A DNA stretch of 64,000 bases, taken from NCBI GenBank assembly GCA_022496805.1, contig CM040088.1:26705501-26769500 (forward strand). The letters are read 5' to 3'. Position 1 is the first letter of the stretch. Each line of letters begins with the position of its first letter. The position numbers and the translations under genes are program-made. Positions 35,894 to 47,414 of this stretch are shown one piece after another. This DNA comes from Pohlia nutans. Its lineage: Eukaryota > Streptophyta > Bryopsida > Bryales > Mniaceae. Under the pieces are notes generated by a model. The model did not search any database, was not told the DNA's origin, and saw nothing but the letters and a program-made list of their open reading frames with translations.

Positions 35894-38800
35894 ACAAAGA
35901 AACTACCAAGAATTTTAAACCCCATCCCAGAAGAGAATATTGAAAAATTTAAAACAAAATTTTTTGAAGAAAATGCTCTTCAAATAAATGATCTCACCAC
36001 AATACTAATGAATGACCAACTAACAGACATCCAGTGGCAAACATCTTGTACAAAATTAGATCATATGATACAAAAAATATCAGACAAGATCCAAGAAACC
36101 TGTGGTGCACCACCCCTCCCATCATTAACAAATCGCACCTCTTTACAAGGAGGCTTCTTACCAAGAAAACTCCAAAAAAAATGGAAAAATCACCTATCTA
36201 CTTACCACCTACTCAGAAAAGTAATTTACATAACAAAAAACACACCAAACTGGCAATCACACCCAATAATAGAAGAACTAAAAACCCATACCCATATCAC
36301 CATTCCCCCACCTCCGAACCAAGAACAAAACCAACAAGAATGGATCAAAACATTAGCAGAATTTGCCAAAACCGCAAACATACAAGCCCGTAAAATCACT
36401 ACAAAATACACCCAAGATTGTATCAAGAAAGCCATATCAAAATATAGACAACTATATGAAAAAGCCCAAAGAAAGTGAATAAAAAAGTCTTCAAAAATCA
36501 AGAAGTACCACCATTAGACTGCATTATGGACAAAAATAATAATATACTAACTAGCCCGGAAGACATAGCAAATGAAATCCACATACAACAATCAATTAGC
36601 AACAGACCCACAGTCCCAACATGTTACTTCCAACCTGAGCACCCACCACAATGTACTTGTGGAGTTAGACAATACCCATGGCATGATTTAGATGGATTTG
36701 TTATAGATAAAAGAGGTAATCCACAAACCCCATTACATGAATACCTAGACCACGAAACATACGACATATGCCTAAAACACTTAGCCAATAACAAAACACC
36801 TGGCCCAGACAAAATCCCAAATGCAATATTAAAAAACATGCCTGAAAGCTTTCATAGACTACTATTTCTATTATTCACTCACTGCTACAAACAAAAACAA
36901 ATACCAACTTCATGGAAAATTAGTCTAACTATATTGCTATACAAAAAAGGCGACCCATCACAATTACCTAACCATAGACCAATTGCACTAGCAAACACAA
37001 TTTACAAACTATTCACTAGTACTCTAACATTAATACTCTCAGTATATGGTGAAAAACACCAAATACTTCACGATAGCCAAGAAGGATTCAGAGCAGAAAG
37101 AAGCACATCTAGACAACTCCAACTACTTATAGCAGCTCTAGAAGACGCAAGATTTACAAACCAAAACATATACTTACTATACATAGATTTTAAAAATGCA
37201 TTCGGTTCCCTCGATCATGCAAGACTCCTTGCCATAATGAAAGACCTTAGATATCCTGAAGATGCGATAACTTTAGTTGGAAATATATACTCACAATCCA
37301 CCACTGTATTTACTGGCGAACACTTTGGAAAAACAAAACCAATACCAATACAAAGAAGCACCATCCAGGGAGACACATTAAGCCCATATTTATTTCTCAT
37401 ATTTTTAGAACCACTACTGCGCTGGTTACAAAGAGGGAAAAATGGATACACATTTGGTACATCCAAACTGACCATTAGCTCTGCAGCATATGCAGACGAC
37501 CTAGCAGCTATTTCAAATAACCTTCAATCGTTGCAAATCTAACTAGAAAAACTAGACAAATATTGTGAATGGGCAGGAATGGATTTAGGAGTACAAAAAT
37601 GCGCCATTACAGGATGTCCCAATAAGTCCAAAATTAAACCTGAAACTTTTAAAATCCAAATTCAAAACCAAAACATATCTTACAGAAACCAACCAATACC
37701 CGTCTTACATCAAAACGAACCCTACGTATACTTAGGCATTCAACTAGTACCCTCACTTAAATGGAAACTCCAAACACACATCACCATAAACAAAGTAGTA
37801 GACCAATGCAAACAACTAACAAAATGCCCAGCCACAATCAAACAAAAAATAAGCATGGTTGACACCGTCATTAGAGCAGGCATTGCATACAGCTTCTATG
37901 CAGTACCATACTCTCTACCAGCCATCAAAAAACTTGATAAAAAAATCATAGGAATCCAAAAAATAATATGTGGATTACCAAAATGCACAGCAAATGTAAT
38001 ATCCCAACTACCACATGAACTATTTGGACTCGAAGCATTCTCCTTAAAAAACGCATATTTACGTTGCATTGGTGAACAACTCAGGAACGCTCTTAACGAC
38101 CAGGGGAGACTAGGTATAATATATAAAGGACTCATACACCACATATTAGCTAAATATGGAGGCGCGGAAGAAATCCCAAGAATAACACAACATGATTGCA
38201 TTAGATCACCAACCATACGTACATTATTTCTCTTAAAAAAAGCTGGAGGAATTCATCTCAAAAGTACAAATGAAAATTTTCAACTACATATGACAGAATT
38301 GGAACGAGAATGGCGAACACAATCTACAAACGAACTTCCACATCTCAACCCCGAACTATCACTCAAACTTTTACACAAATTATTAATCCATAACATATAC
38401 AAAATAAAACACATCACCCTTCCCAACGGAACAACCCTTACGACACCAGAAAACTTCAAAACATACTACAAAACGCCAACCAAACTAGAAAAAAGTGCAC
38501 TTCAAATAGCTGAACAACTGTTTTGCTACCCAAGCTGTACACCAAATTGCCCAAACCCATGTGCAAGACATCCACCCGCCCGAACGCTTAAAGCGAGATA
38601 CATCTCAGACAACCAAAACCTATTACCAAGAGCACCAGATAACCCACCTCAACTCCCAGCTCCACAACAACACCTCCACCCAAACCCACCCCCTAACATC
38701 AAAAACAACCCCCTAAGATTTCCCATCGACATAATATTAGACCACAAAACAAATACCTCAAAAGATAAATATAAAATAACAAAAAAATATAACACATACT

Positions 38801-41466
38801 TATGTCAATGGACTCTCCAAAACAACGATACATACAACAAATGGATGCCACAAAGAGATCTCTTCCCCTTCAACCACCCAACAGCCATTGCACATAGCAT
38901 TAAACTACTAACAGAATATTACACAAAACTACAACACATACATTTAAAAAAATTTATTAACACACACTTCACCCCTGAACAAAGCAGAGATGCAAGATTC
39001 ATCCCCCCACCCACATCTACTCCACTTACACACATACACATACAAGAATGTAACCCGGAAAAAGACATCATTTCCAATTACGATACCATACAAATAAATA
39101 ATGAACAAACCCACCTATATGAAGATACCGGTAGACACCTTATCACTATACCAACCACTAGACTAAAATGGCTATGGCAACAATATAATAAAGCAATTTA
39201 TAGCTCACATGGCCTAGTACCGCAAACACAATCATTTGAAAAAGAAGTAATATGGCTCTATCAAAGATACAACCATAAAATCCCCAGAAAAGACCCACTA
39301 AAAGCAGCACAACATACCCTACCAACAAGTATTCTTGATTCCATTACAACCACCTTTAACATCTCCCACTCATACTTCTCTTCACCAATAACATGTTCCA
39401 CACAAATTTCAGAATTTTACTCTCCCTTTGCAAGAGATAAAATCTTTGGATCACTCGGTACCGCCTTCCAATACAAATGGAAAGGCATAGGCTACGCCCA
39501 CCCGCATAATGAAGAAACAGCCCAACAAGCAATTCACTGGGCACGACTGGCAGCCAAAACCGACCCAAATAACATCACTATACTAGTAACACCAGATACA
39601 AATTGGTACCAAAACTTCTCCCCACACATGGGGCCATTTCCAGACACCCATATAGTTGCCCATTTCGCCGCAGATTCCATCACATATGAAGAACCAACAA
39701 TCCCACAAGAACTCCATAAACCGAAGACAGAACCACTTGCAGTCCGCGTCCTATGCATTCATCACCAAGATCACAACATTGGTACACCATACCAAATAAA
39801 TACAATTAAAGCAGCAATTGAAAACCTACAAATTCCACAATATCACATACAAAATGCCCCATGCACCCCCCACAACACACTGGTCAATAAAAATAAAAAA
39901 TAGAACAAACTCATATACCCGCCTCCCATCAACCCGACCACTTTAAACACACCACCTCTACCAAACTTTGTGACAAACATTACACCTAAATTCCAACCGC
40001 AACATAGCTACTATACCGATGGATCCTTCATACCTCCTGAACAAGCCCCCGACAGACACTGGAAAAAAGAAAAAGCCGGGTACGGAATATACAACTCTAC
40101 AAAGGCTGACATGCAAATATCAAAAAGACTTCCAGGCCTACAAACAAGTTTTCGAGCAGAACTAATGGCTATCCATAAAACACTTAGTTTAATCACTACT
40201 AAATACCCAGACGAACCGGCACATATATTTACAGATTGCCTCAACTGCCTATACAATCTAAACACACATATTAAACACCCAACCATGCATAACAATCACG
40301 CGGATAAAACCATACTAACAGACATGGTAGAAATGCTAAAAACTCGTACTCAACCCACCACATTCTACAAAGTCAAAGCACATATTACCATTGAAGGCAA
40401 CGAACAAGCGGATAAACTTGCAAAAATGGGAGCCAGAAAAGAGTACTTCAGAGCCACAAGATCATATGAATTTGCACATACAACACCATTCTATTTTCAA
40501 AAGGATCTATGGCCAGGACCTATAAAACGACAAGACAAAGGCCCTGTCAGATGTCTCCAAACATATCTAACCAAATACGACCAAGAAAATAACCTTGAAA
40601 TAATGGCAACCCAATTTCCCAACATTAGCAAATGGACTATGAATCCAAACATCGATAATGAACTATCCAATGCATTTTGGTCCAATCCTACAATCACAGA
40701 CTCACAAAAAACAATTATTTTAAAACTTCGTACCGGCCAATACATGGGTAATGCTAGAAAACAACTATTCTTTGGTAGAGAAAGATTTCCCTCAATCAGA
40801 TGTTCCATCTGTAACTCTGCAGATGCAGACACATGGTTACACGTACTTCTAAAATGCAACCATCACCATATACACGCCATTAGAGTCAAAAGACATAATA
40901 AAGCAGTATGGGAACTAAGGAAATTAATCCTTTCATCACAAAAATCTAGATGCTACACCCTCATGAACGCAGGAACATTCAACAACAACCCCCAAGAAAA
41001 CACAGTACCTCCATGGCTACTACCATGTTCATGTGAACAACAAAGATGTCATTGCAACGCTAGATTCAAACCAGACATCCTTTGCGTAAAAGGACTCCCA
41101 TACAAAAATGACCCACCATCACATCCATCAGACAACCTCACAATTCAATTTATTGAATTTACATATTGTAATGACAGATTCCCACAAGAAACAATAGATA
41201 TCAAAAATCAGAAATACCAACCACTTATTAACAACATTATTAATTTAGGATGGAAAGTTGACCCACTCATAGTCATCACGGCAGGAGCTAGAGGCACAAC
41301 ACATGTTCCCTCGATGAAACTCCTTCAAACAAAATTTAAGCTACCAGAAACCGCCATTAAACACACATTCAAAGAAATAAATACCATTGCTATACATCAC
41401 GCCGGATCAATTATTCTACATAAAAGAAAAATAGAAAATAACCAACCATTACCAATAGATTACTGA

Positions 41467-41655
41467 ATAAAACAAAACTATCAAAGAAAAGTAGGGTAAT
41501 GGTGAAGACCACTACTTATTTCTTTTATATTTTCTGTTTAGCTCAAAGTACACACTTGTCTCAGGTAGATGGGACGGGGCCGGTTGGTTGGTACAAACTT
41601 TCCTGCCTATGATTAATTCACTAGCAGCACCAAGTCACGTATATCACAATAAACG
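41467..41655 (+). other. Probable 3' UTR/tail of the retrotransposon
   Basis: Base composition changes within about 50 bp after the ORF2 stop. A small hairpin-like segment (GTAGGGTAATGGTGAAGACCACTAC) lies at 41,491-41,515. No poly(A) tail or microsatellite tail is visible, so the 3' boundary is not fixed. Confidence 0.4.
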
Positions 41656-41659
41656 CTCA

Positions 41660-41752
41660 GACGGACCCAACGGGAATCGAACCCGGACCGTACAATTGTA
41701 ACATAAACGTCCTTCTCCAACCAACCTTGGAACCATGACTTGGCGACCACCA
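41660..41752 (-). ncRNA. tRNA-like segment with Pol III boxes (SINE head or tRNA pseudogene)
   Basis: On the minus strand, GGTTCGATTCC (41,673-41,683) is an exact B box inside a T-arm-like stem-loop. An A-box-like TGGTTCCAAGGTTGG lies upstream (41,721-41,735). The 3' acceptor half (TGGGTCC) has no matching 5' half, so this is not an intact tRNA. It could be the head of a SINE pointing toward the retrotransposon 3' end. A TATAAAT on the same strand lies about 40 bp upstream of the A box. Confidence 0.4.
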
Positions 41753-41825
41753 GCAAAACAAACACCAATTTATACCCGCGCTAGTTCTAACTAATGAATT
41801 TTACTAGTGTTACTAGTATTTATCT

Positions 41826-41970
41826 CTGGTCACCAAAGTGTCTATTCTCGAAAGAGGTGAATAGTCTTGTACCAATGGCCCTTTGTCCGGTGGGCACTGG
41901 CTCATTGTCAAGACGAACAGACACTTTATTCACGCCGGCCTCGAAAGAGGACCGGAGTTCATATCTATCT
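41826..41970 (+). repeat. Dispersed structured repeat, copy 1
   Basis: The segment around GTCCGGTGGGCACTGGCTCA and CACGCCGGCCTCGAAAGAGG recurs inverted at 61,436-61,526. It contains two potential hairpins with the same CTC-GAAA-GAG core: one at about 41,834-41,856 and one at 41,937-41,957 (CCGGCCTC, GAAA loop, GAGG, bulged A, CCGG). Confidence 0.65.
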
Positions 41971-43184
41971 GTCAGTCATGTTGACAATCATCAGCGCAAA
42001 TCAGTTTTCGTCACAATAGACCGTCGTGTATGATATGCACCTCCTCAGATTTACATTTGAAATGAAGCAACTGGATTGTGGGATATTCAACCTGTTGGAG
42101 GGACTCTGTTGAAAGCCGAATCTATAGTACTAGATGATGGTGAAGTGTTGTTGGTGAAGTCGAAGTCCAAGTGGAAGGAAATGCTACAAAGCGTCATTTT
42201 AAAAGTGATTGAAACTTTTGAGTATGTCAACCCAGTGGTCGCATAGCGTGCCATTGAGCCGAGTCTAGTTATGATAGACGTGCACATCCTGAATCAGCTA
42301 TGCTTGACGACATTCATGCAAACCTCCTTTTCGACACGTGCGTGATCGTGTATTAGTCTAAAGACCTTGGTTTAGTGGCAATTGACATATACACAATGAT
42401 GATCTTGGCGTCAGATGTTGTAATGAATTTTGTTGCTTTAATCTCCCCACCGAGATTCCTGGTCAAGTAGTTTTCTCACATCTTGTGCACAACTATATAT
42501 TCATGGTATATAATCTGATTGCGTTGGATAAAATAGAAATGGAAGCGTGCAAGCAACAATTTTCTCCCCGAATTTGCCATTACCAAGGGAATACATTGTG
42601 AACATAGTGGGCCTCTCGTGAACTATACAAGCAAAATCGCTGACTTGGAACACGCCTTCTTGGGGTCTTGGCATGTAGGAATGAGAATGTACATGCCATG
42701 TAGAGTAGCTTCTCTATGTAAGTCAAAGTTGGAGAAGACTACACGTGTATGTGGGGGATTCCAATACATGTCATACGCGAGGTTTGGATGCCATTGTGAA
42801 TGCTTTGGATCCTTTGTTGGTCATGCAAAAGTCCATGCCTATTATGCGTATCTTGGAAGTTGAGTTGATCCAACTTTGTTGTCCAAGACTAAGATTTGGC
42901 CTTATTGACAAATAGATTTAGGCTTTAGGTGAGAACGAATTAGTACTACAACGCACAAGTTATGCGTGTGAAGGAATGTTTGGCATAGTTACGAGCTCAC
43001 AGTGATTGTGTTAAACAAAGGTGATATGCTCTTGGATGCATTCACAATAAAAGAAGCCAACGGCGCCCAAATCTAAAGACTTTTGATGAGTGTTTAGGAA
43101 ACGAGATCTTCAATTTATGTAGATATTAACAAAATCAAGGACATTTTAGTCCTTATTAAGGATTGGTTACGGTTTTTAGTCCTT
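41971..43184. other. Intergenic DNA, no gene recognised
   Basis: Only short open frames without recognisable motifs. Nothing else can be supported. Confidence 0.4.
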
Positions 43185-45780
43185 GCAAATGCACACCGGT
43201 GGTCGGTATGTGGGACCCACTAGTAACTTATTATACATGGTTTTTGTATTTCATTCTTTGTGTATGTTCATTTGTTCATTGTTTATTCAACTCCTAGATT
43301 AATTGTCTAAATACAACTTAACAAGAATAAAAAGAACTATATATATATATGTGTTTATAATTTTAATTCTTCATTATTTGTATTCTATCTGCCTACTTAT
43401 TTCGTGTATTGAGGATGCAAAAAGATATTTTTAGTGAAAAGACCGGATAGACTTGACCTTCATCGAACTAATTGTATCCTCCTAAGCTCCTATGCAAGAA
43501 AGATGATTTTCATATTTCAAAGACTCCATTCAAGAACTAGCCAAAAAATGTACTCCAAAACATTACCTGTACTTTGGAATCACCCTTTACAATGTTTTTT
43601 TCTACATGCAAAAATTCCAAATAAATGATTGTAATATTGGTCAACACTATATCCCACAATGATCTTATTGCTTGCATTTTTTACAAATGTTAAAACTTTA
43701 ATCAAATCAGTTTAGTTGAATGATTTAACATGTTTTTGCCTCCAAACAATTTTTTTTAAAACGTGGCAAAATTTGTTTTGTCAATATATTGTGAGGATGT
43801 CAAGGCTCAACAATGTTTCAAAAGTCATGATCCCAAATCAGTGTGGTACTATGAACACAAAAAATATTTCTAACTAGATGTGAAAAGTAAGAAGACTAGG
43901 CATTATAGTACTATAAACCTAAAAATATCAATGATATGAACACTAAAAACTATGCGCCCTCTACAGTTACCAACAAAGTTATGATTTGATGTAACATTAT
44001 ACTAATGGGTAAAAAATGTAAATCTTTAAACCAAAGGTGCACTACAGTTCTAAAACATCAGTTCTTTAGAAATCCATTAAGATGAATGATTTAGCATGAG
44101 ATTTTTTTAAAGATAAAATTTCCTAGTACATGATCATAATATTGACACTATACCCTCAATGATCTTGTTGATTTTTTTCTACAAATCTTAAGAACTTTAA
44201 TCCAATCAATTTAGATGAATGATTTACCATGCCTTGCCTATAAAGAAAGTTTTTTAGAACGAGGCCAAATTTGTATTATCAATGTATAATGAAGAATGTT
44301 GAGGCTCCATTGATGATGTTTCAAAAGTCATGATTCAAAAACCACTGTGGTACTACGAACATAAATAATATTCGTGACTTGATGTGAACAGTGAGGAGTA
44401 GTATTATGAACCTAAGAATATTTGTAATATGAACACTAAAAAGTGCACCCTCTATACTGTCTAAGTAGTAATGATTTGATGTGACACTAAACTAATAGAC
44501 AAAAACGGATATCTCTAAGTGAAAGGTACAACTAAACTACTCCCTTTGTTATGATATTAAGCGCCCATGCGGGCATATTTTTTGGTTCAAATTAAAGCAA
44601 TTGTATCATGTGCATGAGACAAGTATAACATCAATTGTCATAATTCACGCATGAAAAAATTGTCACTTAATGTTTGTTTAGCGCACTCCATGACCTCTGC
44701 TCATTTGTCAATTTTGTTCCCTAGGAAATCTATGTATAACTAGGACCTATGTTCATCTACCAACAGTGCTATCTCACTCGTAGGAAATCTCAGAGTGTGA
44801 TAAAGACACAAAATCTCAGAGTGTGACTTCAGAAGTTATTCATTCAAATCACTATAGTACTATGAACATAAAAACCAAATGTCCATGATGTGATAAGTGA
44901 AGAGAGAGTGCATTGTAGTACTATGAACTGAAGAATATTTGTAATATGAACACTTAAAAGTGTACGTGCACCCTATATACAACCTAGAAAGTAATGATTT
45001 GATGTGACACAAAATTAATATGCAAAATGGAAATCTCTTATTCAATGGTACAACTAAAGTACTAAACCATCAATTCTTAAGTAATTCATTAAGTGAATGA
45101 TTTAGCATGTTTGTTCCAAAGACAAAGTTTATTATCATGTGGCTGTAACATTGACATTATATCCTACAATGGTATCATTTCTTGATTTTTCTACAAATCT
45201 TTAAGAACTTTAATCCAATCAATGTAGATGAACAATTTCACATGATGTGCCTATTAGCAAAGTTTGGAAAAACGTGGCAAAATTTGTGTTGTCGAGTTTT
45301 GGTGATTATTGTTTAGGTTGAGCAATGTTTCAAAGTCATGATTCCAAAGTATTGTGGAACTGTGAATATAAAAATGTTTGTAATGTGAAATTGTGAACAA
45401 CTAAAAGTATGCAGTGTGTTAGTATGAGGAGTGTGCATTGTGGTTCTATGAACATATAGAGAATGTGTGATTCAAAAAGTGAGCAGTGAACATTGTATTA
45501 GTATGAAGAAATAAATATTTGACGATGTGAAAAGTGTTTAGAACTATGACCATAAACATATTTGGAATATGAATAGTGAAAAGTGTGCACCCTCTCCACG
45601 GCTTAAAGAGGTTTGATTTGATGTGACAATAAATTGATAAGCAAAAAAAGAAATATCTAAATCATAAGTACAACTAAAATACTAAACCATCACTTCTTAA
45701 ATAATATTTTTACGAAATCCATTCAGATAAATGATTTAGCATGTTTTTTTTCTAATTTTTTTTTAATATATGAGAGTAAT
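43185..45780 (+). repeat. Large degenerate dispersed repeat, copy 2
   Basis: This aligns with 50559-53063 from the shared start TGCAAATGCACACC onward, and with 25480-27800. Shared marks include GAGGATGCAAAAAGATATTT, CTTCATCGAACTAATTGTAT and repeated TAGTACTATGAACATAAA. Internal units recur about every 0.5 kb. No transposase, RT or gene can be read in it. Confidence 0.7.
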
Positions 45781-46706
45781 ATTGGAACTATAAATTGGCC
45801 AAAGGGGAAAATATTTTTCTACTTGTGATCTCAACCAATAGGAAAAAAAATTCATATTTCCAATTAAGATTTTTGATTAATAATTATATTCCTTGTCAAA
45901 AGAAGACAAAAATATTGAATGGCTACCTAAATATGATTATGAAGATGGTAAGGCATGAATAATAGAACATATTTAAAGTTCTAAGAACTTGCTATTCATT
46001 TGAAACATTATTTTGCAATAAAATTGTAATTTTTTATTTATGTGTTTCAATAATAGAATCATGATTAAGTTTTAACAAAACTCATAACTATACTGAATTT
46101 AAATATTCAAACATTTCCTTGAACTTTTAGGTTTAGTTGATGATGAATAATCATGAAGCACATGAATCTTAATTATAAAACTTATTGTGACCACGTAGCA
46201 TATTTGCTGAGACATTTGCCCATAACCATTTAAGAAAAGAAGTAACTAAACGTGTGTCACTATGTGATTAGTTGGAACCTATAAAATAAGTAATGTAAGG
46301 TAAAAGCATCCAATTATGTCTCTATATCCATTCTGGTATTGTAGGCCTGCTTAGAAACTGTCCTACAAAGTGTTTTTGAAGCATTTCCATTCTCAATTCT
46401 CATTGATTGAATTTGAAGATTACAGGGATTGGTTTTCTCACAAGTGCATGGGACGGTTTAAGTGATTTAGGCAACTTCCACTTTGAAAATTCATAGCAAT
46501 TACATGGCATATCCAAAAATTATATTTTTCTCTAGTAAAATCACTATTTTCAATTGCTCAACTAAAAATTATTCTATCTTGAAAAGAACTGCTTCCAAGT
46601 ATGTTGAATTGCTTAAAAATATGGTTTTGGTTGTTTCTTCCTTAAACACACAAAAAATCACACCTAGCTGCTATGGGACTGGGGCACTTTTTGTAGCTCA
46701 AAGTTA
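45781..46706. other. AT-rich intergenic DNA, no gene recognised
   Basis: Nothing beyond low-complexity AT-rich sequence is visible. Confidence 0.4.
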
Positions 46707-47411
46707 GGGTCATTCTACATTAGGGTCCAGGTCCAAGAAAACTCCAAAATCAAGCAATTCTATTAGCAGATAGCTGAAAATTGAACCCAATGGCTTTACA
46801 CTGGGATTTAGGGCCAAGAAACTCATCCAAGTTTCAAAATGATGTGGTGCCTAATTAGCATGGTTTTGGAGGAAAGTTTTGAATCCAAGCATTGGACTCA
46901 ATGCTCCAAAGGAGTGCACTGTTTTGGGAAACCAATTCCCAAACTTAGGTTCAATTGAAACTGGACCCACTATTGAACCTAAAAGGGCTTTATACTAGGG
47001 TTCGGGTCAAATTAAAAATTGGACCCACTATTAGATCTAGGGACTTTATACTTAGCTTGGGGTCCAATTAAAACTAGGTCCAATTTTAAAAAACCTCCAA
47101 ATTGGACCTTTTGGCTTACACTAGGGTTTGGGTTCAATTCACATATCATTATTTTATTCTACTTCTCAAATTCAAAAGTGAGTTTCTCAAGTCGAACAAG
47201 CAGCTATGCTACGAGGAGCTTTGACCGAAATAGCATGGATGAAGGACGAGAATGCATTTTAGTGGAATCATAGACGAAATATATTTGCTACAGTTGTTTT
47301 TAGTCCAAGAAAATGGGTGTCCTTGCAATACCTCTTCACTATGGTCAGAGCCAATAAATGGGTTTATTGGACCCATGAGAATTGGACCCGGACCCTAGTG
47401 TAAAGTGGCCC
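46707..47411 (+). mobile_element. PIF/Harbinger-like MITE, second family
   Basis: A 705-bp element flanked by TTA (46704-46706 and 47412-47414). The left end is GGGTCATTCTACATTAGGG. The inverse of the right end is GGGCCACTTTACACTAGGG, with the match continuing to about 29 bp. Inside, variants of 'TTGGACCCACTATTAGA' and 'ACACTAGGGTTTGGGT' recur, so it is internally repetitive. It is non-coding. Confidence 0.75.
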
Positions 47412-47414
47412 TTA

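Larger units (their letters stand above)
34183..41466 (+). pseudogene. Retrotransposon ORF2: 2A, APE endonuclease, RT, RNase H, CCHC, RLE-like (broken)
   Basis: Domain order in raw coordinates: N-terminal leader with 2A (34183-34434); APE endonuclease about 35,070-35,840 (TWNASSL, IQETKL, LCGDFNRD, SDHSPV); reverse transcriptase about 36,480-37,540 (KGDPSQLPNHRPIAL, LYIDFKNAFGSLD, AYADDLAA at 37,486-37,509); thumb and long linker 37,543-39,900; RNase H 39,995-40,440 (YTDGS, AELMAI, FTDCLN, NEQADK); CCHC finger about 40,800-40,900 (CSIC...H...C, then KRHNK); restriction-like endonuclease segment about 41,065-41,330 (KPDIL, FIEFTYCND, KNQKYQPL). Lesions: a 22-bp tandem duplication at 35,850-35,893 shifts the frame; the second frame ends at 36,476-36,478 where about one base appears lost; TAA at 37,540 and TAG at 39,901 are in frame. 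After allowing for the two indels the length is about 2,420 codons. So it is a dead copy of an element that was probably active recently. Confidence 0.88.
28640..41500 (+). mobile_element. Large non-LTR retrotransposon (Dualen/RandI-like architecture), broken copy
   Basis: This is a roughly 12.9-kb plus-strand LINE: a long 5' open region, ORF1 (32099-33730), an A-rich spacer, then ORF2 (34183-41466). ORF2 carries 2A, APE endonuclease, reverse transcriptase, RNase H, CCHC finger and restriction-like endonuclease segments. Both element ends are uncertain because I found neither a target duplication nor a clear 3' tail. From about 33,740 to 41,480 the plus strand is extremely poor in G and rich in A and C, unlike the ORF1 side. 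ORF2 cannot be translated as one piece in this copy. An APE domain plus a restriction-like endonuclease in one ORF is known from the Dualen/RandI clade; assignment to that clade is inference from domain order. Confidence 0.85.

Noticed and set aside
37540..39903. An alternative genetic code reading TAA/TAG as Gln
   Set aside because: The paladin CDS ends at TGA and contains no internal TAA or TAG, and the retroelement also has frame lesions, so decay explains the stops.
41660..41752. A functional tRNA gene
   Set aside because: The B box and T-arm fit, but no 5' acceptor strand complementary to TGGGTCC is present and the anticodon arm does not fold cleanly.
41826..41970. Hammerhead ribozyme
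   Set aside because: GAAA loops are present but the CTGANGA core and the NUH cleavage context were not found nearby.
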